From: an uncultured Candidatus Saccharibacteria bacterium | GTDB lineage: Bacteria > Patescibacteriota > Saccharimonadia > Saccharimonadales > Saccharimonadaceae | Reading direction: 5' to 3' | DNA: 64,000 nt | Assembly (NCBI GenBank): GCA_938036825.1 | Contig: CALHWD010000005.1 | Span: 124,001-188,000 of the forward strand | Shown here: positions 1 through 8,564 of the stretch, piece by piece | Numbering within the stretch: position 1 is the stretch's first letter | Layout: every line of letters begins with the position of its first letter | Translations under genes and position numbers: made by a program | Notes under the pieces: generated by a model | What the model saw: the letters and a program-made list of their open reading frames with translations, nothing else | The model's database searches: none | Told to the model about the DNA's origin: nothing

Positions 1-334
1 GCACGGTGGTATAAAGCGCATAGGCTTCTTGCACGAGCTCGAGATTCTTGATGGGCCCGCTGCTCTTGCGCCAACCCTTGGCTGCCCAGCCAGGTGCCCA
101 CTTAGTGAGGACATTAACCCAAAATTCGCTATCGGTATGGATCTCACATTCCTCAGCCCCAGCCAACTGCATGGCTGCGATGAGGGCCATCCCCTCCATG
201 CGGATGTTCGTTGTGTTGCCTGGCTCGCTGCCCAGCGCCACGGGCTTGCCCTGCTCGATGACGGCATAGCCGCCCGGGCCAGGGTTGGGGCTGGCGCTGC
301 CATCGGTGTAGAAGATGCGCGGAGTGGCTGCCAT
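1..334 (-). CDS. rnhA: Ribonuclease HI, C-terminus beyond window edge
   Basis: Minus-strand reading from ATG at 334 stays open to the window edge (111 codons), so the C-terminal part is missing. It should cleave the RNA strand of RNA-DNA hybrids in the cytoplasm. The sequence shows the RNase H core: YTDGSA with Asp11, then RMEGMA with Glu47, then HTDSEF with Asp68, three of the four metal-binding acids. A Lys/Trp-rich KWAPGWAAKGW stretch follows, as in RnhA. The fourth acid would lie outside the window. The start lies 1 nt beyond the stop of the upstream unknown gene (336-713), so the two are probably cotranscribed. Confidence 0.9.
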   Translation of the reverse strand, partial: MAATPRIFYTDGSASPNPGPGGYAVIEQGKPVALGSEPGNTTNIRMEGMALIAAMQLAGAEECEIHTDSEFWVNVLTKWAPGWAAKGWRKSSGPIKNLELVQEAYALYTTV

Positions 335-335
335 G

Positions 336-713
336 CTAGTTACCACGATCCACGCGCTGGAACTCCATCCAGTCTGATGGTCGATACCACTTGGTTTCAT
401 TATCATAGCGCTCGTCAAACTTCGCCTGGTGCCGCGCCAAGAAGTAATGCCTGCCACCATCGTGCTCGGCTTCATAGCGGATATACATTTGGTCTGGATA
501 ATTCTTGGGTGCGCCGCTGTAGAGCATCACATCCACTGCGCTGCCCGGGTTAAGTGTGTGCGACTCGTTGCGCATGTTCCCCAGATACTCCCAGCTTACA
601 ACCCTCACCTGCCGGTCAGAATCATTCTTGATGCGTGCCCACACGTCAATTTTCGACGCGCTCTCATTCCGCACATCAACACGCTCGACGCGCACTACCG
701 GAAAATTACTCAT
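336..713 (-). CDS. Hypothetical protein, 125 aa
   Basis: I do not recognise this protein. It has 125 residues, is polar and looks beta-rich, with a repeated pattern of charged and aromatic residues and no signal peptide or membrane segment. It runs directly into rnhA with a 1-nt gap. The sequence before the ATG has a weak purine stretch (GGAGACAAGCAG). A TATAAT lies at 749-754 and a longer motif containing AACAGAGGTAATA lies near 813, also found ahead of other unknown genes here. It is probably a lineage-specific cytosolic protein. Confidence 0.7.
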   Translation of the reverse strand: MSNFPVVRVERVDVRNESASKIDVWARIKNDSDRQVRVVSWEYLGNMRNESHTLNPGSAVDVMLYSGAPKNYPDQMYIRYEAEHDGGRHYFLARHQAKFDERYDNETKWYRPSDWMEFQRVDRGN

Positions 714-1278
714 CTGCTTGTCTCCTTGTTTATGGGGTTATCGAGGTAATTATACCATATGGTGCGCAGGGTGCTCGTTAAATACAGTATTGTGCAAGTT
801 TTGTATATTATTACCTCTGTTAGCATCAAGAGTTTCGTCTCACCCACACTATATATAGCGTGCCCATATCTAGTGTCTAGGGTCATGTGGAAAAGTCGTG
901 GAGATTTTTTACTGGCACTAGACCACTGTTGGGTAGTCATTTTTCGCTTTCATACTGCTCTATAACTGTCCAACCCACTATGTCTTTCACCCCGGGTCAG
1001 GCTAGGAAGGGGAAAAAACAAGGTAGCACCCTTCACGCAAAGTAAACATCTCATAAGCCTCGCAACACGTATCTACATATCAAGATGCCGCTATCTTACC
1101 AGGCAGCCACGCAGCACACGGGACTGTATATCCTGCAATAATACCTATACCCCTACTATCTATATACTATTAGCCTATTTATAATCTGTTCTCATAAACA
1201 TCTTTTTTGCCATGATGAGCCATACGTTGCTACAATAGTGGTATATAATTGCTATACGAATTATCTGGTAAGGTTATT
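714..1278. other. Intergenic gap with divergent promoters
   Basis: An AT-rich gap of about 565 bp separates a minus-strand gene from a plus-strand regulator. I see no convincing gene: short frames on both strands lack ribosome sites and family resemblance. It holds a minus-strand -10 (TATAAT, 749-754), the AACAGAGGTAATA motif (complement, about 809-822), a TGCAAGTT segment (793-800) also present near 3451, and a plus-strand -10 (1244-1249). Confidence 0.6.
1244..1249 (+). promoter_or_regulatory. -10 box of WYL regulator
   Basis: TATAAT lies 29 nt before the ATG at 1279. No clear -35 hexamer is present at 17 bp spacing. The leader carries AAGG shortly before the ATG, a modest ribosome site. 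Confidence 0.55.
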
Positions 1279-2184
1279 ATGAAACTCCAGCGCCTACTCG
1301 CCATTCTATCGCTCCTCTGCGAGCGAGACAAAGCCACTACTCAGGAGTTAGCCGATCGTTTTGAGGTGTCGAAGCGTACTATTTTGCGCGATATCGAGAC
1401 GCTGAACCAGGCGGGTATTCCTATTATCACTCGGGCTGGCCGCGATGGTGAAATCGCCCTCATGCCACACTACATGCTTGATCGGCGCATTCTCTCCACT
1501 ACCGACAAGCAGCACTTGGCAAGCGCACTGACAGGCCTCCAAAGCATTGCCCGTCAGCCATCGATCACCACTTTGCACGTCAAACTTCTCCCCGAAGATG
1601 ACCAGTCTGCGATGCCGATGTATGCTATCAACTTTAGACCCTGGGCGGCGGGACACCCAGTTCAGCACAAGATTGAGCAATTGCAGCAGGCGATCGAGGA
1701 GCAACACTGCATGCAGATGCACTACATTGGCTATGATGGCCAAACGGAGCGAGTAATCGAGCCACATCAGCTGGTGTTTCGGCAAGCGAGTTGGTATGTG
1801 TGGGCGTTTTGCCAGCTGCGCCAGGATTTTCGGCTCTTCAAGTTGCGGCGCATCATTCGCCTCTCACCGCGAGAGGAGAGCTTCTCACCCAGGCCTTATC
1901 CAGACGCCTCCACTAATAACGATTACTCGAGCAGCGTTGTCTTCTCGCGCCAACCAATCGCTGGCTACACGCGCGTAGAACTCCGCTATGCTGCGCACGA
2001 TGCGCTGGCGGTAGCAGAGGTGCTTGACGGATCATTTCTCGATGTCGACCATTTTCGCGTTACCTTTTATACGCCACAGCTCGCAATCGCCTGCGAAGCA
2101 ATCTGCCACCTCCCGCCCAGTGTCATCATCGATGAGCCAGCGCAGCTCCGCGCGATGGTGGCGCAGCACCGAAGCGCAGGGTGA
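1279..2184 (+). CDS. HTH-WYL transcriptional regulator (YafY-like)
   Basis: A 301-residue DNA-binding regulator. Residues about 2-55 form an HTH_11/DeoR-type winged helix, with the recognition segment RFEVSKRTILRDIETL. Residues about 135-200 form a WYL domain, with SWYVWAFCQLRQDFRLFKLRRI replaced at one position (WYV for WYL); this domain binds a ligand or nucleic acid in relatives. A C-terminal WCX-like segment follows. I use the ATG at 1279 rather than an upstream TTG at 1249, because the TTG overlaps the TATAAT box. The stop is TGA. It is transcribed towards the VOC gene, with about 110 bp between them. Its target is unknown. Confidence 0.85.
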   Translation: MKLQRLLAILSLLCERDKATTQELADRFEVSKRTILRDIETLNQAGIPIITRAGRDGEIALMPHYMLDRRILSTTDKQHLASALTGLQSIARQPSITTLHVKLLPEDDQSAMPMYAINFRPWAAGHPVQHKIEQLQQAIEEQHCMQMHYIGYDGQTERVIEPHQLVFRQASWYVWAFCQLRQDFRLFKLRRIIRLSPREESFSPRPYPDASTNNDYSSSVVFSRQPIAGYTRVELRYAAHDALAVAEVLDGSFLDVDHFRVTFYTPQLAIACEAICHLPPSVIIDEPAQLRAMVAQHRSAG

Positions 2185-2292
2185 TATCAGAAAAACACAA
2201 AACATCAATCAATACTGACACACTGCTGTCATCATTTGTGGCGTATACTTGAGAGACAATACACTAATCGGTATATCGCAAGGAGGTACCTC

Positions 2293-2667
2293 ATGATCGA
2301 TCATTTCGGCATTATAGTTAAAGATATTGAAGCAAGCAAGGCCTTTTATGCGGCGGTATTGGCACCACTGGGGTATACCAAGACAATTGACGAATCATAT
2401 GGCGTGGGCTTTAGTAATCCAGACCAGACGCAACACACCGGGATATTTTGGCTTGGGCAAGGCGAGCCATCATCACCACTGCACTTTGCCTTTGCTGCAC
2501 CATCGCGAGCAGCAGTTGATGCATTCTATGCAGCCGGCCTAGCAGCAGGGGCACAGGACAATGGTGCACCAGGCGTGCGGGCGATCTATCATCCAGACTA
2601 TTATGGTGCCTTCCTCATCGACCCAAACGGGCACAATATTGAGGCAGTGTGTCACGCTACTGCATAG
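2293..2667 (+). CDS. VOC (glyoxalase/bleomycin-resistance fold) protein
   Basis: This 124-residue protein fits one VOC metal-binding module. The likely metal ligands are His4 in MIDHFGIIV, His64 in PLHFAF and Glu117 in GHNIEAV, and the PNGHNIE ending is typical of the family. VOC proteins act as small lyases, dioxygenases or drug-binding proteins; no substrate can be read from sequence. A strong AAGGAGGT Shine-Dalgarno (2280-2287) fixes the ATG at 2293. It follows the WYL regulator on the same strand, which may control it. A hairpin terminator follows at 2784-2813. Confidence 0.9.
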   Translation: MIDHFGIIVKDIEASKAFYAAVLAPLGYTKTIDESYGVGFSNPDQTQHTGIFWLGQGEPSSPLHFAFAAPSRAAVDAFYAAGLAAGAQDNGAPGVRAIYHPDYYGAFLIDPNGHNIEAVCHATA

Positions 2668-2783
2668 GGGTAGCCCTACCTTATTGGTGGGTGATGGGGT
2701 ATCTATGCGGAGGTCATTTTCTCAATCAATAGTAGCTAAGCGCAGCACCGCGAGGAGCGATGCTTCGGCCACCGCCAAAAGCA

Positions 2784-2813
2784 AAGAAGCCCGCATAAAC
2801 GACCGAGCTTCTT
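2784..2813. terminator. Hairpin terminator after VOC gene
   Basis: AAGAAGC (2784-2790) pairs with GCTTCTT (2807-2813), followed on the plus strand by ATATTTCTAT. It lies between convergent genes and could act on both strands. Confidence 0.6.
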
Positions 2814-2867
2814 ATATTTCTATAGGCTTGTAATATAGTGTACCTATACCTCTTGCGAAGCATGAGC

Positions 2868-3416
2868 TTATGGCAGGAGTATTGCTACGTTACCACGCTT
2901 ACTGTGCTTGTTCATGGTTCTTTGCAGTGTCTTCGTGTCGAAGGTCATATCTGCATCGGCCTGCTTGTCAAGGAGCAGGTACTGGGCCATTGCCATAGCA
3001 GCGAGCTTAGCAATACACCGTGCGCGCACTACCTCTGAGCTGTGCCGCTCGTTGGCTACACCTCTCTCTGTAGCATCATCCGGCCGAAAAAGTGCGAGGA
3101 CATTTACCACTCCATCATCTTCGCCTTCGCCCATCCAGCCACGCATCTCACCCGTTATGCCAGGTAGCGCTGCCGTTGTAAACCCATAGTCTGATACGAT
3201 GCCTCGATCAAGAAAATCCTTGTGGCTCCCCTGCGTCGTATGGACGGTATCCACCACCAGTTGCTGCTTACGCCCCTCACCTTCTAGACGCATGTCAGTT
3301 GCCAGGCTAACTGGTGTAGTATGTACGCCGTCGTAGCGCTTGATCGATGGTGGAATAACAGAATCAGTATGAATCTGTACGTGTTTCGGTATTGAACTTT
3401 TTTCAAATAATTTCAT
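2868..3416 (-). CDS. Hypothetical protein, 182 aa
   Basis: An unrecognised cytosolic protein of 182 residues without membrane segments. AAGGAG lies 5 nt before the ATG at 3416 and fixes this start; a longer frame to 3455 would translate through that ribosome site. The middle has a Gly/Glu-rich loop (GWMGEGEDDG) and the C-terminal third is helical with a run of Ala/Met residues. Upstream at 3461-3473 lies the same AACAGAGGTAATA segment seen before the 336-713 gene. It converges with the VOC gene. Confidence 0.7.
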   Translation of the reverse strand: MKLFEKSSIPKHVQIHTDSVIPPSIKRYDGVHTTPVSLATDMRLEGEGRKQQLVVDTVHTTQGSHKDFLDRGIVSDYGFTTAALPGITGEMRGWMGEGEDDGVVNVLALFRPDDATERGVANERHSSEVVRARCIAKLAAMAMAQYLLLDKQADADMTFDTKTLQRTMNKHSKRGNVAILLP

Positions 3417-3841
3417 AATGCTCCTTATCATATATGATATACTGATAATTTGCAAGTTATATTACCTCTGTTTTTATCAATACCCTATAGGCCACCCTCT
3501 ATATGGGTTCATAGATGGATTTAATAGGACTATACCCAAGCAAGATACAGCTAATATCTAGCTACAACTATTACTCAAAGCTATGCGCTATAACCTACTA
3601 CCTATGTAGGCTAAGGGGTATGTGTTGCACAAGAAGTAGACAGACAGTACACGTTCTTACATTAAGACCACTTCTGCCTGTGCGAGCCCTTTTTCTACTA
3701 CTTCACTCGAAAATAATAGGGTACGTTACAACAGCTAGCTTTCATCCAGCTCTCAGCAATCGATACAGCGCACGTATCGGCCATTCATAGCTTGATGGAA
3801 GTATAGCAAGCGGAAGATGAGTAAAATCGAGCCTATAGCTC
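3417..3841. other. Intergenic gap without recognisable gene
   Basis: About 425 bp, AT-rich for the first 200 bp. It contains the shared TGCAAGTT (3451-3458) and AACAGAGGTAATA (complement of 3461-3473) segments. Open frames on either strand lack ribosome sites and look like chance readings. Confidence 0.5.
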
Positions 3842-4573
3842 TCACCGCTGATAGCGCTGCACAAACTGGCGCAGGATCTTGACTGGTTCGGTGACGGTTT
3901 GCTGGCGGACATTGGCAATGAGAGTATCGGCTTCGTCCGGAGCACAGTAGCCAGCGTGACGATAGATATCGATACGCAGAGCAAGGCTCTCCGGGTCGAG
4001 CTCGGGATGAAACTGTGTGGCATACACGTTGCGCCCTACTCGCAGCATCTGCACGCACCTGCGCGAGCGTGCTAAGACAGTACAGGCAGCTGGTGGCTCA
4101 AGCACCCCTTCTTTGTGCCCAACGAAGCCGTCGAAGGTAGTGGGCAAGTCAGCGAGAAGTGGGTCATCCCCAGCCGCTGGCGTGAGGGTGATCGGCACGG
4201 CACCAATCGCCTCACCATACGCAAAGCTCGGCGTACCACCCAGCGCCGACACCAGCGCGCCAACCCCCAGGCAGGCACCAAGAAATGGCACATCATGGGC
4301 AATAATCTCGCGCAGCAGTGGCATCATCGCGGCTTCGAACTCGCGCTGCTCGGCTGATTTCTCCTCTGGCCGGTAGGCAAAGTTGGCCGGGCCACCACCC
4401 ATCAGCACGCCACTATAAGCAGCAAGCGACTGCGCGGGGCGCTGCCCTGCCTCGATGCGCACTCGCTCAAGATCGGTTGGCGCAAGGCCACCAAAGTGTA
4501 AGAATGCCTGATATTCATTATCCGACGCCTCGTCCTCGGGGCGCGACTGCAGTAGTACAAATGGTTTCGTCAT
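3842..4573 (-). CDS. Class I glutamine amidotransferase
   Basis: A 243-residue stand-alone GATase1 domain, related to the GMP synthase amidotransferase module. It shows the nucleophile elbow GACLGV with Cys101 and the FHPE motif with His189 and Glu191, giving a complete Cys-His-Glu triad. It should release ammonia from glutamine or hydrolyse a gamma-glutamyl compound. No synthase partner lies nearby, so the acceptor is unknown. A TGCTACACT extended -10 sits 7 nt before the ATG, with AAGGAGT inside that spacer, so the mRNA would be almost leaderless. Confidence 0.88.
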   Translation of the reverse strand: MTKPFVLLQSRPEDEASDNEYQAFLHFGGLAPTDLERVRIEAGQRPAQSLAAYSGVLMGGGPANFAYRPEEKSAEQREFEAAMMPLLREIIAHDVPFLGACLGVGALVSALGGTPSFAYGEAIGAVPITLTPAAGDDPLLADLPTTFDGFVGHKEGVLEPPAACTVLARSRRCVQMLRVGRNVYATQFHPELDPESLALRIDIYRHAGYCAPDEADTLIANVRQQTVTEPVKILRQFVQRYQR

Positions 4574-4643
4574 ACTCCTTAGTGTAGCATGGCATGGCGG
4601 TAGCTAATACCCCCTGCAGACACGTGCTATGGGGCATGGGGTA

Positions 4644-5216
4644 TTACTGTGCGGTATCACCTGGATAGACATAATCCTTGAAGAAATCTGCGTCAAAGTC
4701 ACTATCGACCCACAGCTCCAGCCAGCCAAGGAAGTCCTGGCGCTCGCAGCACGGGCCAGCCCCTACGTCACAGAAGTTCCACACTTCGCCAGCCCATTTG
4801 CCAGAGGTGATAAGCTGGTAAGTATCGCCACAGCCTTGGTCGAGGAGCAGCACACCTTCATTACCCAGCCGCTCCTCAAATGCTTTATTCGTGAGCAATG
4901 CCTCATCCTCTTCTTCCTCCCAGAGCCAGTAGTCGTCGATCGTCACACTGCGCGAGAGGTCCTTCACCTCGGTATCAGCTAGTCGTTTGAGGCCATAGAT
5001 AGAGATGCCACTGGGCTGCCGAATATCTTGACAGCCATCGCCCACCTGCTGGAGGAAGAGTCGATAGGCCTCGGGCAGGTGCGTGTTGCAGGCAGTTTCG
5101 AAGGCAGTGATGTCTGCTTCGCTCAGCGTTGGGCCCATCACGACACCCTTTTCGGCTAGCTTGGCTTTGAGGCGCACGATGATGGCGGGATAGTCGGCAG
5201 GGTTATGGATGGGCAT
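4644..5216 (-). CDS. SMI1/KNR4 (SUKH) domain protein
   Basis: This 190-residue protein matches the SUKH fold: an N-terminal helix, then the segment SEADITAFETACN-HLPEAYRLFL, then a Gly-rich turn and a DQGCGDTYQL strand. SUKH proteins often neutralise nuclease toxins in polymorphic toxin systems. No toxin gene is adjacent, so it is either an orphan immunity protein or a housekeeping SUKH member. AAGGAGAAATT before the ATG gives a good ribosome site. It shares orientation with the GATase gene 70 bp downstream. Confidence 0.8.
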   Translation of the reverse strand: MPIHNPADYPAIIVRLKAKLAEKGVVMGPTLSEADITAFETACNTHLPEAYRLFLQQVGDGCQDIRQPSGISIYGLKRLADTEVKDLSRSVTIDDYWLWEEEEDEALLTNKAFEERLGNEGVLLLDQGCGDTYQLITSGKWAGEVWNFCDVGAGPCCERQDFLGWLELWVDSDFDADFFKDYVYPGDTAQ

Positions 5217-5286
5217 AATTTCTCCTTATATTTTTTCTCATCGTACCATGTATAGTGCCTCCTCGCAAATGTGTGCTCACACCAAA

Positions 5287-5315
5287 AGAGCTGCTCCAAT
5301 ATGCAGAGCAGCTCT
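5287..5315 (-). terminator. Intrinsic terminator of small helical protein gene
   Basis: AGAGCTGCTC (5287-5296) pairs perfectly with GAGCAGCTCT (5306-5315), a 10-bp stem followed on the minus strand by TTTTGG. It lies 25 bp beyond the 5340-5534 gene. Confidence 0.85.
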
Positions 5316-5339
5316 CGTAGCTATCAAGAGATGAAGGTT

Positions 5340-5534
5340 TTATTGATCCATCCTACCCTTTACGTAGCCCTTAGTCTCGTGAGCTTTGTTTTCGAGGTCG
5401 TTTGCCTTGTCCTTTACGGTGTCGACAGCATCTTCTGCAGCGTCTTTGGCCTTCTCAGCTACTTCTTCGGCTTTGTCTTTTGCGTCACTGGCTGCTGCTT
5501 TAGTTTTGGCTTTGATGTCATCAGGTAGTCCCAT
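5340..5534 (-). CDS. Small amphipathic helical protein, CsbD/LEA-like
   Basis: A 64-residue protein made almost only of Ala, Lys, Asp and Glu, with an 11-residue style pattern such as KDKAEEVAEKAKDAAEDAVDTV. This composition is that of CsbD-like, LEA-like or apolipoprotein-like stress proteins that fold as amphipathic helices on drying or membrane contact. No catalytic residues are expected. GGAGGACCTC before the ATG is a strong ribosome site, and its own intrinsic terminator follows, so it is probably a monocistronic, well-expressed gene. Confidence 0.75.
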   Translation of the reverse strand: MGLPDDIKAKTKAAASDAKDKAEEVAEKAKDAAEDAVDTVKDKANDLENKAHETKGYVKGRMDQ

Positions 5535-5645
5535 GTGAGGTCCTCCATGGTTAGTGTTGATATAATTCTATTATAGCAATGCTGAGCGATAATAGCGAGC
5601 TACTCCATGAGCCGGAAGATAAGAGGTACTGTATATCAAGTCTAG

Positions 5646-6449
5646 CTACTTGCTTACCGTGTCGCTTGGACCGATCAGGTATTCTTCCGCATCATGGATA
5701 AGGAAGAGGCTCACGTCGTCGCGCGTTTTGCCAGCCTTATGGAAGGGCGTGCTGATAACGTGGATGAGGATAATCATATACACCAAGACAAAGCTAATCA
5801 ACCCCACCACCGTCAGACTAGCGACAAATGGGTCGATGTTGGTAATGAGCAGGAGGCCAAGCAACGCCACCACAATAGAGCGCGCCAAGATAGATGCCGA
5901 GGGGATAAAGCGGATCCGTTGGATGTAATCTACCCGGTGGCGATGGCGGAGCAGCACCGTCTGCTGCTGCTTAAGCTTGACGATGAAGTTAGGTGGCACA
6001 TTACCCTGCTCCATCGTGGCAAAATACGGCGTTAAGCCCCGAATATCCTGCCGAGCATCGTAGGCCGAATGGCGCACATCGCTCGAAAACCCTTGGGCTA
6101 CAGCATGGAGCTGGTGCCGAAAGCCATCGATATCAAACACCGGATAGCTCTGATGAATCGCCGCGGCATCATCATACATATCCTCTAGCAGCGCTGCAAA
6201 CTCCGCTGGGATTCGCTCCGACTCTTTGTAGTCTGCGATCGTAGCCGAGAGCAAAAAACCAATCACAAAGGTCACGCTGGATATGACACTATTGTGCAGC
6301 GAGCTCTGCTCAATCGGCTCCCACCCCAGGCGGTGCAGGACGAACTTCACGCTCACTACCACTGTCGCCACTGCCAGCGCTTGCCAAAAAATCCGCAGGA
6401 GCTTACCCTGCTGCTTAATCTGTTTTATCTGCTTGATAGGTCGATCCAT
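5646..6449 (-). CDS. Four-helix membrane protein of unknown function
   Basis: 267 residues with two hydrophobic segments near the N-terminus (about 19-38 and 46-66), a long soluble helical middle (about 70-180), and two more segments (about 187-230). The layout, with FLLSATIADYKESERIPAEF after helix 2, resembles bestrophin-like/DUF4239 proteins, but I cannot confirm it. The start at 6449 is chosen because a TATAAT (complement of 6459-6464) lies only 9 nt upstream, inside any longer reading. No ribosome site is evident. The last residues reach the gap before the SUKH-side genes. Confidence 0.7.
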   Translation of the reverse strand: MDRPIKQIKQIKQQGKLLRIFWQALAVATVVVSVKFVLHRLGWEPIEQSSLHNSVISSVTFVIGFLLSATIADYKESERIPAEFAALLEDMYDDAAAIHQSYPVFDIDGFRHQLHAVAQGFSSDVRHSAYDARQDIRGLTPYFATMEQGNVPPNFIVKLKQQQTVLLRHRHRVDYIQRIRFIPSASILARSIVVALLGLLLITNIDPFVASLTVVGLISFVLVYMIILIHVISTPFHKAGKTRDDVSLFLIHDAEEYLIGPSDTVSK

Positions 6450-6600
6450 AATTTTTCTATTATACCGTATCTGGCGAGGAGAACAATTGTCTTGCCTAGC
6501 AATGTGGCTCAACCTGATGCGGCAATTTATTATTCATTATGTGAGATAAAACCAAGCACGCTCCATGCTGACTTATGCTATACCCACACCCCTACTGCCC

Positions 6601-7170
6601 TCATAGGTCACCCCTATGACGCGGCGCAAGCTCCTCCACCGAGGCAACATCGCGCAGCCACGGGAAGTGCCGCAGTAGCACCGCTGATTGCACAAGCTCC
6701 TGCCAGGAGATCGCTCGAGTGGTTATCCGCTCGCCCACATCGCAGCGCGGTGGCATGTGGCGCACGGGTTGCTGGGCCAACACAAGGTGGATAAACCACT
6801 CCATCTTCGGCTCGGGCTGCACCACCTCCAGCAGCTGCCAGTCGGCAAACTCCCAGCCTGTCTCCTCGCGCAGTTCGCGCTGGGCTGCTGCAATGATGGT
6901 TGTATCCTCGGGGTCGACCCGCCCCGCCGGTAGGTGGCCATGCCGCACAATGCCGCCTGGCTGCTCCTCGTCATTCACCAGTACGTTGCCCGCATCATCC
7001 ACTGCAATGACGAGCACCGTATCGGGCCGGCGCACCATCTCGAAGGTTGCTACTGAGCCATCATACAGCCGCTGCGGCCACTGGTAGACGCGAAATATCT
7101 CGCCCGCAAAGACACACCTCGCCTCGGGCGGAATCATCCGAGCATGGGGTGGAATGGTACGTTGTGTCAT
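6601..7170 (-). CDS. NUDIX hydrolase, ADP-ribose pyrophosphatase-like
   Basis: A 189-residue Nudix protein. The Nudix box is GRVDPEDTTIIAAAQRELREE ending in TGW, preceded by HGHLPA, the context usual in ADP-sugar pyrophosphatases. Compared with the consensus G-x5-E-x7-RE, it has one extra residue before REL, and the first Glu is replaced or shifted (PED). The catalytic REL-EE part is intact. The start at 7170 lies 6 nt beyond a TGCTACAAT extended -10 (7177-7182), predicting a leaderless mRNA. It is divergent from hpt, 100 bp away. Confidence 0.88.
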   Translation of the reverse strand: MTQRTIPPHARMIPPEARCVFAGEIFRVYQWPQRLYDGSVATFEMVRRPDTVLVIAVDDAGNVLVNDEEQPGGIVRHGHLPAGRVDPEDTTIIAAAQRELREETGWEFADWQLLEVVQPEPKMEWFIHLVLAQQPVRHMPPRCDVGERITTRAISWQELVQSAVLLRHFPWLRDVASVEELAPRHRGDL

Positions 7171-7176
7171 GATGGT

Positions 7177-7182
7177 ATTGTA
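7177..7182 (-). promoter_or_regulatory. Leaderless -10 of NUDIX gene
   Basis: TACAAT preceded by TGC on the minus strand, ending exactly 6 nt before the ATG at 7170. Confidence 0.6.
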
Positions 7183-7257
7183 GCATTGTTCGCGCCTCCA
7201 CGCATTTCTCACTGCACATCATCTTCCAAAAGATTCGCTCCCGCACCCCATATCTGC

Positions 7258-7263
7258 TACAAT
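7258..7263 (+). promoter_or_regulatory. Near-leaderless -10 of hpt
   Basis: TGC-TACAAT ends 7 nt before the hpt ATG at 7271. There is no Shine-Dalgarno sequence in that space (AATCCTC). Confidence 0.6.
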
Positions 7264-7270
7264 AATCCTC

Positions 7271-7807
7271 ATGCATAATGATATCGAAACAATCCTCTTT
7301 ACCAACGATGACATTGCGCGTGCTGTGGCACGCCTGGGCCAGCAGCTGAGTAAGGAATATGCCGATAAAAACCCGCTGGTGGTGGGGATTCTGCGCGGGG
7401 CAGCACCCTTTATGATCGACCTAGTGCGAGCGATGGATTGTATGCTGGAAATCGACTTCATGGACGTTTCGAGCTATGGCGATGAACTTACCTCGACTGG
7501 TAATGTGCGCATCCTCAAGGACCTCGACACAGACGTGGCTGGCCGGCATGTGCTGCTGGTGGAAGACATTGTAGATACGGGCCACACTGCCCAGGCGCTG
7601 TTTGAACTCTTTGCCGGGCGCCACACCGCCAGTACTAAGCTCTGCACCCTGCTAGATAAGCCCGAGCGCCGTACGGTGGATGTGCAGGCAGATTACATTG
7701 GCATCCCCACCCCCAATGAATTCGTGGTGGGCTACGGCCTCGACTACCGCCAGCACTACCGCAACCTGCCGTATATTGGTGTGCTAAAGCCGGCGGTGTA
7801 TCAGTAA
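7271..7807 (+). CDS. hpt: Hypoxanthine phosphoribosyltransferase
   Basis: A 178-residue purine salvage enzyme that makes IMP or GMP from hypoxanthine or guanine plus PRPP. The type I PRTase loop [13 protein letters not shown] is at about residues 95-108 and the upstream LRGAAPF PPi-loop near 41-47. The flexible loop [13 protein letters not shown] and the purine-binding [18 protein letters not shown] complete the HGPRT pattern. Length is normal. Salvage of this kind fits an organism that does not make its own purines. Confidence 0.95.
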   Translation: MHNDIETILFTNDDIARAVARLGQQLSKEYADKNPLVVGILRGAAPFMIDLVRAMDCMLEIDFMDVSSYGDELTSTGNVRILKDLDTDVAGRHVLLVEDIVDTGHTAQALFELFAGRHTASTKLCTLLDKPERRTVDVQADYIGIPTPNEFVVGYGLDYRQHYRNLPYIGVLKPAVYQ

Positions 7808-7819
7808 GAGTGCTCTTCG

Positions 7820-8374
7820 TTATATTGAGCGGCCACTACGGTCGATGCCTGTCGTGTCGACCTTGCCCTGCCAATCTTCAGGTATAAGAAGTTGTGCATC
7901 AGGATGCTGCACGGTCGGTGGTAGATCAGCTAGCTGCTTTGCGTCAACCACAAGCGCATACTTCATTCCAAGCATTGCTGTGCGAACGATAGCGTCGGTC
8001 GTTGCGACAGATACCTCTGCCTGTTGGAAGCGCTCTGCCTGCAAGTCGTAAGAAGCGCCATAAGCATCTTGCTCGGCCTTGTCTGGATTGTAGCGCCCAA
8101 ACGCAAAACCAAGTGTATAAGCAAAATCCTCTGGTAATACCAGGTATGAGTCCTTAGATTCAAAGCCAATCTCAGCCCGCAAATCCTTATGATGCGGCTG
8201 ATTCCCTACCCCGATATCTGCCACATAGACATCACCCGCACTTCGGTGTAGACCATACCACACACCAAGGCGTGCCTTATCCGCATCATCGTTTGCTCGC
8301 AAATTGCGCAGATGTATCTGCACGTTGGGTTCTTCAGGTGATGGGTGTGCTGATGTTTGGAACTTCTCTGTCAT
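7820..8374 (-). CDS. Hypothetical protein, 184 aa
   Basis: I do not recognise it. 184 residues, soluble, mixed alpha/beta, no signal sequence. Its N-terminus MTEKFQTS resembles that of the unknown at 28035-28625 (MTEKYSAS), both followed by Pro/His-rich residues, but the rest does not align by eye. The body has a strand-rich segment (YVADIGVGNQ) and a helical segment rich in Ala and Gln. It converges with hpt, with 12 bp between stops. Confidence 0.65.
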   Translation of the reverse strand: MTEKFQTSAHPSPEEPNVQIHLRNLRANDDADKARLGVWYGLHRSAGDVYVADIGVGNQPHHKDLRAEIGFESKDSYLVLPEDFAYTLGFAFGRYNPDKAEQDAYGASYDLQAERFQQAEVSVATTDAIVRTAMLGMKYALVVDAKQLADLPPTVQHPDAQLLIPEDWQGKVDTTGIDRSGRSI

Positions 8375-8427
8375 GGAGATAGATTATATCACAATATGAT
8401 AATCTATAGGAACATGACATCAAAAAA

Positions 8428-8450
8428 TGGCGCGTTCTGCAAACGCGCCA
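8428..8450 (-). terminator. Intrinsic terminator beyond DUF3800 gene
   Basis: TGGCGCGTT (8428-8436) pairs with AACGCGCCA (8442-8450); the minus strand continues with TTTTTT. It lies about 115 bp after the DUF3800 reading frame. Confidence 0.85.
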
Positions 8451-8564
8451 TGGATGCTTATGTCTCGGTGACGATACACCACGTGATGCACGTCACTTAC
8501 TACGCACGAGCAAGACATAAGACTGACTCCACAGACACCACATGTGGTGCTCACTTAGTATATA

